Shown here piece after piece: positions 56,217-64,000 of a DNA stretch of 64,000 nucleotides. The stretch covers positions 62,001 to 126,000 of the forward strand of contig NZ_BPIG01000001.1 in the NCBI RefSeq assembly GCF_026003995.1, in the 5' to 3' direction. The number at the start of each line of letters is the position of its first letter. The first letter of the stretch is position 1. Both the position numbers and the translations under genes were made by a program. A model generated the notes under the pieces. That model searched no databases, was not told where the DNA came from, and saw only the letters and a program-made list of their open reading frames with translations. The DNA comes from Tepidiforma sp. (GTDB taxonomy: Bacteria > Chloroflexota > Dehalococcoidia > Tepidiformales > Tepidiformaceae).

Positions 56217-57872
56217 CTACCGCGTCAGCCACGCGAACTGCTGCGGCTTCCGCTGGCTCCGCGCGCTGATCATGATGTTGACGATCGCCGGCTTGTCGCA
56301 GGCGAGGGCGGCTTCCAGCGCCGGCCGCAGTTCGGCCGGTTCGGTCACGAAGAAGCCCTTCCCGCCGTAAATCTCCGCCATCTTCTCGTAGCGTGCGTTC
56401 GGGGTGTAGGCGCTCGGCGGCACCCGGGTCGGATCCAGTTCGTCCGGCCCGCCGCCGATGCCGTTGTTGTTGATGATGATGAAGACGATGTTGTTCAGGC
56501 CGTAGCGCGCCGCCGTCTCCACCTCCATCCCGCTGAAGCCGAAGGCCGAATCCCCCTCGATGCAGAACACCCGCTTGTCCGGGTGCACGGCCGCGGCCGC
56601 GATCGCCTGCCCCACGCCGACGCCCATCGTGCCGAACGACCCCGCGTCCAGCCGGTGCCGCGCGAAGAAGTTCGGCATCAGCGTCCGGCCGATGTCCATC
56701 GTGCTCGCGCCTTCGTTCACGATGATGGCGTCCCGCGGGATGTACTCCCGCACGTCGCGGTAAACCCGGTAGTAGCTCATCGGCACCGATTCATCGGCCA
56801 TCATCTCCGCCACGGTCGCCGCGTTCTCTTCGATCTTCTTCCGCAGCCCGGTCCACCACGTCGTCTCCGCCGGGTACTGCCACGGCGCCTTCGCCAGCGC
56901 CTCGTTCAGCTGCGCCGTAATCGCCTTCGCATCGCCGACGAGCGCCACCTCCGTCGGCACGTTGTTCCCGATCTCTTCCGGCGCGATGTCGACCTGGATG
57001 ACGCGCACGTTCGGGTCGAACCGCGGCGGCTGCCCGAAGTGCAGGATCCAGTTCAGCCGCGCCCCCAGCAGCAGGACGAGGTCCGCATTCTGCAGCGCGT
57101 ACGACCGCGCCGGCGAAATCGCCAGCGGGTGGTCGTCCGGCACGACGCCCTTCCCCATCGGCGTCGGCAGGAACGGCAGCTGCGTCGCGTCGATGAATTT
57201 CCGCACCTCGTCCTCAGCGCGGGCGTACGCCGCGCCCTTCCCGACGATGACGAGCGGCCGCTCCGCCGACTTCAGCGCCTCCAGCGCGCGTTCGATGTTC
57301 TCCCACGGCGCCAGCGACCGCGGCGGCTCGGGGCAGCGCGGCGGAAAGTGCACCTCGCTTTCGTCCACCGTCCCGGTGATGATGTCGCCCGGCAGGTCGA
57401 GGTACGCCGCCCCCGGCCGGCCGTAGATGGTCGCCCGCACCGCCTGCTCGACGAAGAAGGGGATCCGCTTCGTGCTGTCAGGCCGGGCGGCATACTTCGC
57501 GTACGGCCGCGCCGTCTCGATCTGCGGCGCCTCCTGGAAGGCGCCCTGCCCGTTCTGGTACGAATCGTTCGCGCCGCCGATCAGGATCATCGGCCAGCAG
57601 TTCGCCCACGCGTTCGCCATCCCGGCGATGCCGTGCACCATCCCCGGCCCCGAGACGGCGAGACAGACGCCCGGCCGGCCGGTCAGATAGCCGATCGCCG
57701 CCGCCGCGTAGCTCGCCGCCTGCTCGTTCCGGAAGCCGAAGAACTTGATGCCCTCCCGCTGGGCGTGGACGGCGATCGGCACCACCGGGATGCCGACCAC
57801 CCCGAACATGTACTCCACGCCCTGCTGCTTCAGGGCCTTCGCGACGATCTGCGCACCGGTCAACTCTGCCAC
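56217..57872 (-). CDS. Thiamine-pyrophosphate enzyme, oxalyl-CoA decarboxylase/2-hydroxyacyl-CoA lyase-like
   Basis: GVVGIPVVPIAVHAQREGIKFFGFRNEQAASYAAAAIGYLTGRPGVCLAVSGPGMVHG; EGDSAFGFSGMEVETAARYGLNNIVFIIINNNGIGGG; GTG start. Confidence 0.85.
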   Translation of the reverse strand: MAELTGAQIVAKALKQQGVEYMFGVVGIPVVPIAVHAQREGIKFFGFRNEQAASYAAAAIGYLTGRPGVCLAVSGPGMVHGIAGMANAWANCWPMILIGGANDSYQNGQGAFQEAPQIETARPYAKYAARPDSTKRIPFFVEQAVRATIYGRPGAAYLDLPGDIITGTVDESEVHFPPRCPEPPRSLAPWENIERALEALKSAERPLVIVGKGAAYARAEDEVRKFIDATQLPFLPTPMGKGVVPDDHPLAISPARSYALQNADLVLLLGARLNWILHFGQPPRFDPNVRVIQVDIAPEEIGNNVPTEVALVGDAKAITAQLNEALAKAPWQYPAETTWWTGLRKKIEENAATVAEMMADESVPMSYYRVYRDVREYIPRDAIIVNEGASTMDIGRTLMPNFFARHRLDAGSFGTMGVGVGQAIAAAAVHPDKRVFCIEGDSAFGFSGMEVETAARYGLNNIVFIIINNNGIGGGPDELDPTRVPPSAYTPNARYEKMAEIYGGKGFFVTEPAELRPALEAALACDKPAIVNIMISARSQRKPQQFAWLTR

Positions 57873-57974
57873 GGGAACTCCTCCCCAATCCTCGAAACTC
57901 CGTTGTGCCGGCAACTCTACGGGAAGCCGCTCCCACCGTACACGCCGGCGCCGCCCCCGGTGTAGCCTCGTTCC

Positions 57975-58712
57975 ATGGCCCGCGTCCGCGCCGACCTCCT
58001 CCTCGTCCAGCGGGGCCTCGCTGAATCCCGCGAGCAGGCCCGCCAGCTCATCATGGCCGGGCAGGTTCGCTCCGGCACGCGGACCCTCGTCAAGCCCGCC
58101 GAGCCGCTGGACCCGGCCGCGCCGCTCGAAGTCCTCGAACCCCTCCGCTACGTCAGCCGCGGCGGCCTCAAGCTCGAAGCCGCCCTCCGCGACTTCGGCA
58201 TCGACCCTGCCGGGCTCGTCTGCCTCGACCTCGGCGCTTCGACCGGCGGTTTCACGGATTGCCTCCTCCAGCACGGCGCGGCCCGCGTCATCGCCGTCGA
58301 TGTCGGCCGCGGCCAGCTCCACCATCGCCTCCGCGGCGACCCCCGCGTCGAACTCCTCGAAGGCGTCAACGCCCGCAGCCTGCCGCCGCTGCCGCCCGTC
58401 GATCTCGTCGTCGCCGACCTCTCTTTCATCTCGCTCGAGAAGGTGCTTCCCGCCGCTGCCGCCCGCGTCCCGCCGCGCACCCCCGTCATCGCCCTGCTGA
58501 AGCCGCAGTTCGAAGCCGGTCCGGCCGAGGTGCCGGCGGGCGGCGTCATCCGCGACCCGGCCGTCCTCGAACGGGTCCGCGCCCGCTTTCTCGCGTGGGC
58601 CGCTGCTCACGGCTGGGAAACCTGTGGCATCATTCCCTCGCCCATCCGCGGGGGCGACGGCAACACCGAGTACCTCGTCTGCCTGCGCACCCCGCCCGCC
58701 GGAGACGCCTGA
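57975..58712 (+). CDS. tlyA: TlyA family rRNA 2'-O-methyltransferase/hemolysin-like protein
   Basis: S4 domain RADLLLVQRGLAESREQARQLIMAGQV; YVSRGGLKLEAALRDFG; LDLGASTGGFTDCLLQHGAARVIAVDVG; DLSFISLEKVLPA. Confidence 0.93.
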   Translation: MARVRADLLLVQRGLAESREQARQLIMAGQVRSGTRTLVKPAEPLDPAAPLEVLEPLRYVSRGGLKLEAALRDFGIDPAGLVCLDLGASTGGFTDCLLQHGAARVIAVDVGRGQLHHRLRGDPRVELLEGVNARSLPPLPPVDLVVADLSFISLEKVLPAAAARVPPRTPVIALLKPQFEAGPAEVPAGGVIRDPAVLERVRARFLAWAAAHGWETCGIIPSPIRGGDGNTEYLVCLRTPPAGDA

Positions 58713-59567
58713 ATGCTGCGCCGCGCCGTCATCTTCCATGCCCCCCGGAGCGAAGGCGCCCTCGCCTTCGGCCGGCAGGTCGCGCAGGAGTTCGGCCGGC
58801 GCGGCATCGCCGCCGCCGTCCACGACGCATGGGGCGAACCGCCCGCTGCCGACCTCGCCGCGGCCGACCTCATCGTTTGCGTCGGCGGCGACGGCACCGT
58901 CCTCCGCACCGCGCGCATCACCATCCCCCACGGCACGCCCATCCTCGGCGTCAACATGGGCCGTCTCGGCTTCCTCACCGATATGAGCCCGCGCGACTTC
59001 TTCACCTGCATCGAGCGCATCGTCGCCGCCGACTGGCGCATCGAAGAGCGCATCATGGTCCACGGCGAAGTCATGGCCGACGGCGCGCCCATCCACGCCT
59101 TCGACGGCCTCAACGACATCGTCGTCTCGCGCAAATCCCCCGGCCGGCCCGTCTACGTCGACGTCCACATCGACGGCGCGCGCCTCGCCATCTTCCGCTG
59201 CGACGGCATCATCGTCGCCACGCCCACCGGCAGCACCGGCTACTCCCTCAGCGCGGGCGGCCCGATCCTCGCCCCCACCGAGCACCACCTCGTCCTCACG
59301 CCGGTCTCCGCCCACCTCGCGCTCGGCCGCTCGCTCGTCCTGCAGCCCGAATCCGTCATCGAGATGGCCGTCACCAGCGAGCAGGGCGCGATCGTCAGCA
59401 TCGACGGGCAGGTCGATGACCCCGTCGCCGCCGGCGTCCGCATCGTCGTCCGCCAGAGCGACCACATCACCCGCTTCGTCCGCTTCCGCGAACCGTCGAG
59501 CTTCTACGCCGAGCTCGCCGAGAAGCTCGAAATGCAGCTCTCCAGCACCATGAACCCCAGTGCTTGA
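58713..59567 (+). CDS. nadK: NAD kinase
   Basis: VCVGGDGTVLRTARI; PILGVNMGRLGFLTDM; FDGLNDIVVSRKSP; ATPTGSTGYSLSAGGPILAPTEHHLVLTPV. Confidence 0.95.
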   Translation: MLRRAVIFHAPRSEGALAFGRQVAQEFGRRGIAAAVHDAWGEPPAADLAAADLIVCVGGDGTVLRTARITIPHGTPILGVNMGRLGFLTDMSPRDFFTCIERIVAADWRIEERIMVHGEVMADGAPIHAFDGLNDIVVSRKSPGRPVYVDVHIDGARLAIFRCDGIIVATPTGSTGYSLSAGGPILAPTEHHLVLTPVSAHLALGRSLVLQPESVIEMAVTSEQGAIVSIDGQVDDPVAAGVRIVVRQSDHITRFVRFREPSSFYAELAEKLEMQLSSTMNPSA

Positions 59568-61254
59568 ACGGCTCGACATCACCTCCTTCGCCGTCGCCCG
59601 GGATGTCGCCCTCGACCTCCGCCCCGGCCTCACCGTCTTCACCGGCGAGACCGGCGCCGGGAAATCGCTCATCGTCGACGCCATCGCCTTCGTCTTCGGC
59701 GCCCGCATGGGCCGCGACGTCGTCGCCGCCGGCGCCGAACGCGCCACCGTCCGCGCCCGCCTCGCCCGGGGCGGCCGCACCGTGACCGTCGAGCGCACGC
59801 TGACCATCGCCGGCCGCTCCTCCTACCGCATCGACGGCGAGCCCGCCCGCCTCGAAGACGTCCGCGCCCTCGCCGAGGGCTTCCTCGACATCCACGGCCA
59901 GTCCGAGCAGCTCGCCATCCTCCGGCCTGCCGTCCAGCTCGCCGCGCTCGATGAGTTCGCCGGCCTGCAGGACAAGCGCGCCGCCGTCGCCGCCCTCGTC
60001 CGCGAGCTGCGCGACGTCCGCCGCCGCCTCCACGCGCTCCGCACCGACGCCCGCGAGCGCGAGCGGCTCGTCGAGCGCCTCGGCTACGAAGTCGCCGAGA
60101 TCGACGAAGCGGCCCTTGCCCCCGGCGAAGACGAGGCCCTCCGGGCCGAGCAGGCGCGGCTCGGCAACGCCGCCCGCCTGCGCGAAGAAGCCGAGCGCGC
60201 CCTCGCCGCCCTCGACGACCCGGCGGCCGGCGAGGCCCTTGCGGCCGTCCGCGCCATCACCGCCCGCGACCCCTCCGCCGCCGACCTCGCGGATGCCGCC
60301 GGCATCTACGAAACCGCCGCCGCCGACCTCCGCCGCGCCCTCCGCGCCTACCGCGACGCGCTCGACGAAGACCCCGAGCGCCTCGCCTTCGTCACCGAGC
60401 GGCTCGACCGCATCGCCCGCCTCCTCCGCAAGTACGGCGACACCATCGAGGCCGTCCTCGCCTACCGCGATGAGGCCGCCGCGCGGCTCGCCGATCTCTC
60501 CGGCGCCGAAGCCTCGGCCGGCGAACTCGAAGCTGCGGACGCCCGCCTCCTCGCCGAACTCGCTGAACGGGCCGGCGCGCTCTCCCGCGCGCGGCGCGCC
60601 GCCGCCGGCCGCCTCGCCGCCGCCATCGCCGCCGAACTCGATGAGCTGGCGATGGGCGGAGCCCGCCTCGCCGTGGCCTTCACCTGCGAGGACGACCCGG
60701 CCGGGCCCGCCGTCGCTCTCCCCGACTACGAGGTCATCGCGAGCGAGCAGGCCGCCGAACCCGCCGGCGCGCTCGAGCCCGTGCCCCGGGCATTCACCGA
60801 AACCGGCGTGGACCGCGTCGAGTTCCTCGCCTCGTTCAACCCCGGCGAGCCGCCGCGGCCGCTCTCCGCCGTCGCCAGCGGCGGCGAAACCTCCCGCTTC
60901 CTCCTCGCGCTCACCGTCGCGCTCGGCCAGGCGAGCGAAGGCCGCCTCGAAGTCCTCGACGAAGTCGATGAGGGCGTCGGCGGCCGGACCGGCGCCGTGG
61001 TCGGCCGGGCGCTCCGGCGGCTGGCCCGCCGCCACCAGGTGCTCTGCATCACCCACCTGCCCCAGGTCGCCGCCTTCGCCGATGCCCACTGCGTCGTCGA
61101 GAAGCGCACCGACGGCCGCCGCACCTGGTCCGATGTGCGCGAAGTCGCCGGCGACGCCCGCCGCGCGGAGCTCGCCTCGATGCTCGGCGGCGTGACGCCC
61201 GCCAACCTGGCCGCCGCAGATGATCTGCTCGCCTCAGCCGCCGCGCCTGCCTGA
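59560..61254 (+). CDS. recN: DNA repair protein RecN
   Basis: MLERLDITSFAVARDVALDLRPGLTVFTGETGAGKSLIVDAIAFVFGARMG; DIHGQSEQLAIL; SGGETSRFLLALTVAL; EVDEGVGGRTGAVVGRALRRLARRHQVLCITHLPQVAAFAD. Confidence 0.95.
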   Translation: MLERLDITSFAVARDVALDLRPGLTVFTGETGAGKSLIVDAIAFVFGARMGRDVVAAGAERATVRARLARGGRTVTVERTLTIAGRSSYRIDGEPARLEDVRALAEGFLDIHGQSEQLAILRPAVQLAALDEFAGLQDKRAAVAALVRELRDVRRRLHALRTDARERERLVERLGYEVAEIDEAALAPGEDEALRAEQARLGNAARLREEAERALAALDDPAAGEALAAVRAITARDPSAADLADAAGIYETAAADLRRALRAYRDALDEDPERLAFVTERLDRIARLLRKYGDTIEAVLAYRDEAAARLADLSGAEASAGELEAADARLLAELAERAGALSRARRAAAGRLAAAIAAELDELAMGGARLAVAFTCEDDPAGPAVALPDYEVIASEQAAEPAGALEPVPRAFTETGVDRVEFLASFNPGEPPRPLSAVASGGETSRFLLALTVALGQASEGRLEVLDEVDEGVGGRTGAVVGRALRRLARRHQVLCITHLPQVAAFADAHCVVEKRTDGRRTWSDVREVAGDARRAELASMLGGVTPANLAAADDLLASAAAPA

Positions 61255-61434
61255 GGCGCCCTCCACCTGCCGCCGGACCGCGACGACCCGCCGCACCGCC
61301 TCGCCCAGCGCGTAGCCCGGGTCCGAACCCGCCCGCGCTACCTGCAGCGCCACGACGACCGCTTCCAGCGCCGCGACCACATCAAGGAGCACCTGCCGCC
61401 CCTCAGGTGAATCCGTCAGCCAGTCGCTCGTCAC
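61234..61434 (-). CDS. Small hypothetical protein (66 aa)
   Basis: MTSDWLTDSPEGRQVLLDVVAALEAVVVALQVARAG...; overlaps the recN stop by 21 nt; only coding evidence is the ORF and gap placement. Confidence 0.35.
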   Translation of the reverse strand: MTSDWLTDSPEGRQVLLDVVAALEAVVVALQVARAGSDPGYALGEAVRRVVAVRRQVEGASGRRGG

Positions 61435-61509
61435 GAAGCCAGTCTGCGGCGCGGGCGCCGGACGGCACAGGGCCGGGAGCGTGACGGCCGCGTGAAGAAG
61501 CGGGGCCGC

Positions 61510-62133
61510 TCAGCTCCGTTCATCGGCCCGCAGGTGGGCCGTCGCCAGGCGGTCCGCGTACGCGTTCCACCGCGAGGCGGCGTGCCCCCGCACCCACGCA
61601 ACCTTCGCCAGCGGCCGCTGCTGCTTCAGTTCCCACGCCCGCTGCACCAGGTCGAGGTTCATCACCGGCCCGTCCTTCCGCTTCCAGCCGCGCGCTTCCC
61701 ACCCCTTCGCCCATTCGTTCAATGTCCGCACCACCAGCTGGCTGTCGGAATAGACCGTGATCGGCTCGCCCGGCGGCGCCATTTCGAGCCCGGCGATCAT
61801 CGCCGTCCACTCCATCCGGTTGTTCGTCGTCGAGGGCTCGAAGCCGTTCCGCTCCTCGACCACGGTCCCGTCGCGGACGAAGACCGCGCCCCAGCCGCCC
61901 GGCCCCGGGTTCCCCTGGCATGAGCCGTCGGTGAAGATGCCCGTCTGCGGGTCGTCGTCCCCGTTCGCGCCGCCGGGCGCCGCAGCGGCCGTGCCCGCGC
62001 CGCCCGTGCTCCGCCCGGCATCCCGGCAGCGCATGCAGCGGCGCGGCCGCCAGCCCGGGTATTTCGCCAGCGTCCCCGGCGCGATCGAAAACGTGCTCCC
62101 GCAGCGCTCGCAGGTGAACTCCGGCACACCCAA
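61510..62133 (-). CDS. rnhA: Ribonuclease HI with N-terminal zinc ribbon-like domain
   Basis: N-term CERCGSTFSIAPGTLAKYPGWRPRRCMRC; RNase H core FTDGSCQGNPGPGGWGAVFV...NNRMEWTAMIAGLE...VYSDSQLVVRTLNEW...WVRGHAASRWNAYADRLA. Confidence 0.9.
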   Translation of the reverse strand: MGVPEFTCERCGSTFSIAPGTLAKYPGWRPRRCMRCRDAGRSTGGAGTAAAAPGGANGDDDPQTGIFTDGSCQGNPGPGGWGAVFVRDGTVVEERNGFEPSTTNNRMEWTAMIAGLEMAPPGEPITVYSDSQLVVRTLNEWAKGWEARGWKRKDGPVMNLDLVQRAWELKQQRPLAKVAWVRGHAASRWNAYADRLATAHLRADERS

Positions 62134-62215
62134 ACCCTACCCGCTCCGCCCCTTCCCGGCCACGCGCCCGGCCCGCCGCGCTACAATCCGGCATCTCATT
62201 CAACGGAGATGGCGA

Positions 62216-62986
62216 ATGGCGGACAGGCTCGCGGGCAAGGTGGCGATCGTCACCGGCGCCGGCTCGCAGGACGACGGTATCGGCAACGGCCGCGCCATCT
62301 CCGTCCTCTTCGCCCGCGAAGGCGCCCGCGTCCTCCTCGTCGACCGCCGCCTGCCCGTTGCCGAGCACACCGCCCGCCTCATCGCCGCCGAGGGCGGCGC
62401 GGCCGAACCGTTCGAGGCCGACGTTACCTCCGAGGCCGCCTGCCGCGCCATGGTCGAACGGGCGCTCGGCCGCTGGGGCCGCCTCGACATCCTCGTCAAC
62501 AACGTCGGCATCGGCATCGCGAAGCGCGTCACGGAGGTCACGCTCGAGGAGTGGGAGCTCCAGATGCGCGTCAACGTGACGAGCATGGTCCTCGCCAGCA
62601 AGCACGCCATCCCCGCCATGCTCGCCTCCGCCGGCGGCGGCGCGGTCCTCAACATCTCCTCCATCGCCTCGCAGAAGGGCCGCGGCCTCGCGCCCTACGC
62701 TGCCTCGAAAGGCGCGGTCGAAGCGCTCACCCGCGCCATGGCCGCCGACCACGGCCGCGAGGGCATCCGCGTCAACGCCATCGCTCCCGGGCCGGCCTAC
62801 ACCCCGATGGTCGCCGCGCGCGGCATGCCCGAAGCCGTCCGCGAAGCCCGCCGGAAGTCGACTGCCCTCGGCCTCGAAGGCACCGCGTGGGACATCGCCG
62901 CCGCCGCCGTCTACCTCTGCTCCGATGAAGCCCGCTGGGTCACCGGCGTCGTCCTCCCGGTCGATGGCGGCGTGCTCGTGAACTGA
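62216..62986 (+). CDS. SDR family oxidoreductase
   Basis: VAIVTGAGSQDDGIGNGRAISVLFAREGARVLLVDR; NNVGIG; NISSIASQKGRGLAPYAASKGAVEALTRAMAADHGREGIRVNAIAPGPAYTPM. Confidence 0.93.
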   Translation: MADRLAGKVAIVTGAGSQDDGIGNGRAISVLFAREGARVLLVDRRLPVAEHTARLIAAEGGAAEPFEADVTSEAACRAMVERALGRWGRLDILVNNVGIGIAKRVTEVTLEEWELQMRVNVTSMVLASKHAIPAMLASAGGGAVLNISSIASQKGRGLAPYAASKGAVEALTRAMAADHGREGIRVNAIAPGPAYTPMVAARGMPEAVREARRKSTALGLEGTAWDIAAAAVYLCSDEARWVTGVVLPVDGGVLVN

Positions 62987-63037
62987 CCCGCCGTCCCTCC
63001 CCTGCGCCGGCTCTGCCCGGCGGCCGAACTTTCAGAT

Positions 63038-64000
63038 GTGAAGGCCCGCGCCCTCCTCGCGTTCGCGCTGCTCGCCGTCGCCGCGCTCGGCGGCGCTGCG
63101 CCGTCCCGCGCGCAGCAGGCCCCGGCCTTCGTCTCCGCATCCGAAACCGCGTACCGGCTCGATACGCCCGCCGGGAAGGTCGCGGTGACCATCCGCGCCG
63201 AGTTCCTCAACCAGTCCCAGCAGGAGCTCCGCGAGCTGCCGCTCTACGTCCTCCCCCATGCGCTCGACCTCGCCGTCGCGAGCGGCGGCAAGCCCCTCCA
63301 GTTCACCCTCCAGCCCGGCGACGAAGCGGCCCGGCGCACCGCCGTCGCAACCGTCGCGCTCGCCGAGCCGCTGAAGCCGAACCGCCGCGTCACCCTCGAA
63401 GCCTCCTACCGTCTCGAACCCTCGGCCGGCCCGCTCATGACGCTCGAGCCCGGCCTCATCGAAGTCCCCTTCATCGGGCAGGGCCCCGGCTCGTGGGTCT
63501 TCGTCGATGTCCCGAAGAGCGGCGACAACGTCCTCGACCCCGGCTGCCTCGTCGGCAAAGACCAGCCTTCGGAGGTGAAGAGCGCTGGCCTCCAGCGCTG
63601 GGTCTGCGGCAACGTCTTCCTCATCGCGCTCTCGGCCGATGACCCGTCCGTCCTCGACCGCTGCGCCGCACTCGACGAGCGCTGCCGCCAGCGCTTCGAC
63701 CCCGGTGTCTTCTCGGCCTTCGCCCTCTCCGTCACCGACGAATCCCGCCGCGGCGTCCTCACCGAATCCGTCACGATGCCGGACGGCCGGCAGGTCGCGA
63801 TGACGCTGAAGTTCTTCCGCCGCGATGCCGACTGGGCCGCGCGGCAGTTCGCCATCGCCAGGCAGGCGTTCCCCCTCCTCGAGAGCCTCTTCGGCTTCAC
63901 GTACCCCTACACCGACGTCACGATGCGCCAGTCGTACCACATCGCGAACTACGGCATCGCTGGCGTCGCCTTCTCCGGCCTCGGGCAGGTGCTTCTCTCG
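63038..64000 (+). CDS. Secreted protein of unknown function (truncated at window edge)
   Basis: GTG start, signal peptide VKARALLAFALLAVAALGGAAPSRAQQ, then an uninterrupted frame (FVSASETAYRLDTPAGKVAVTIRAEFLNQSQQELRELPLYVLPHALDL...SYHIANYGIAGVAFSGLGQVLLS) to the window end. Absent from the ORF track. Confidence 0.75.
   Translation, partial: MKARALLAFALLAVAALGGAAPSRAQQAPAFVSASETAYRLDTPAGKVAVTIRAEFLNQSQQELRELPLYVLPHALDLAVASGGKPLQFTLQPGDEAARRTAVATVALAEPLKPNRRVTLEASYRLEPSAGPLMTLEPGLIEVPFIGQGPGSWVFVDVPKSGDNVLDPGCLVGKDQPSEVKSAGLQRWVCGNVFLIALSADDPSVLDRCAALDERCRQRFDPGVFSAFALSVTDESRRGVLTESVTMPDGRQVAMTLKFFRRDADWAARQFAIARQAFPLLESLFGFTYPYTDVTMRQSYHIANYGIAGVAFSGLGQVLLS

Noticed and set aside
53459-56269. 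936-aa plus-strand ORF
   Set aside because: Antisense shadow of the M3 peptidase; the real genes here are the ferric-reductase-like proteins and the peptidase.
56217-59807. 1196-aa minus-strand ORF as one giant protein
   Set aside because: Only 56217-57872 is the TPP enzyme; the upstream extension is antisense to tlyA, nadK and recN.

Overview
This 64 kb window is very high-GC chromosomal DNA. Protein resemblances suggest a Chloroflexota bacterium, perhaps a Tepidiforma/Dehalococcoidia-like thermophile, but that is inference. About 50 protein-coding genes and two tRNAs (Lys-TTT, Arg-CCT) can be supported. I found no rRNA, CRISPR array or transposase. Most of the window is housekeeping or central metabolism: acyl-CoA dehydrogenase, SDRs, biotin-dependent carboxyltransferase, TyrRS, RibF, DnaE2, FtsX-type ABC exporters, cyclophilin, MutY, AhcY/MTAP/MtnA/Apt, M3 peptidase, a TPP enzyme, TlyA, NAD kinase, RecN and RNase H.

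The standout accessory region is ~10.67-21.5 kb. It encodes a Tat-exported type II DMSO-reductase-family molybdoenzyme whose alpha and beta subunits look like the periplasmic (Nitrospira/anammox-type) nitrite oxidoreductase/nitrate reductase clade. With it are an 88-aa uncharacterised protein between alpha and beta, a TorD-like chaperone, a membrane-anchored heme-b gamma subunit, and two membrane proteins of unknown function. A DUF2249 + heme-copper-oxidase-like membrane protein operon and a Crp/Fnr-type regulator lie next to it. Palindromic Crp/Fnr-like operators (GTGA-N6-TCAC and GTGA-N6-TCAA) sit upstream of both operons.

Other notable items: a serine recombinase that has lost its catalytic arginines, an SOS/LexA-like box on the dnaE2 start, a repeat-rich surface protein pair, FtsX permeases with embedded beta-sandwich-like ectodomains, an ABC ATPase with an AbrB-like tail, and a duplicated ferric-reductase-like membrane module. 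All calls were made by eye from the sequence and the supplied ORF track. No searches were run.
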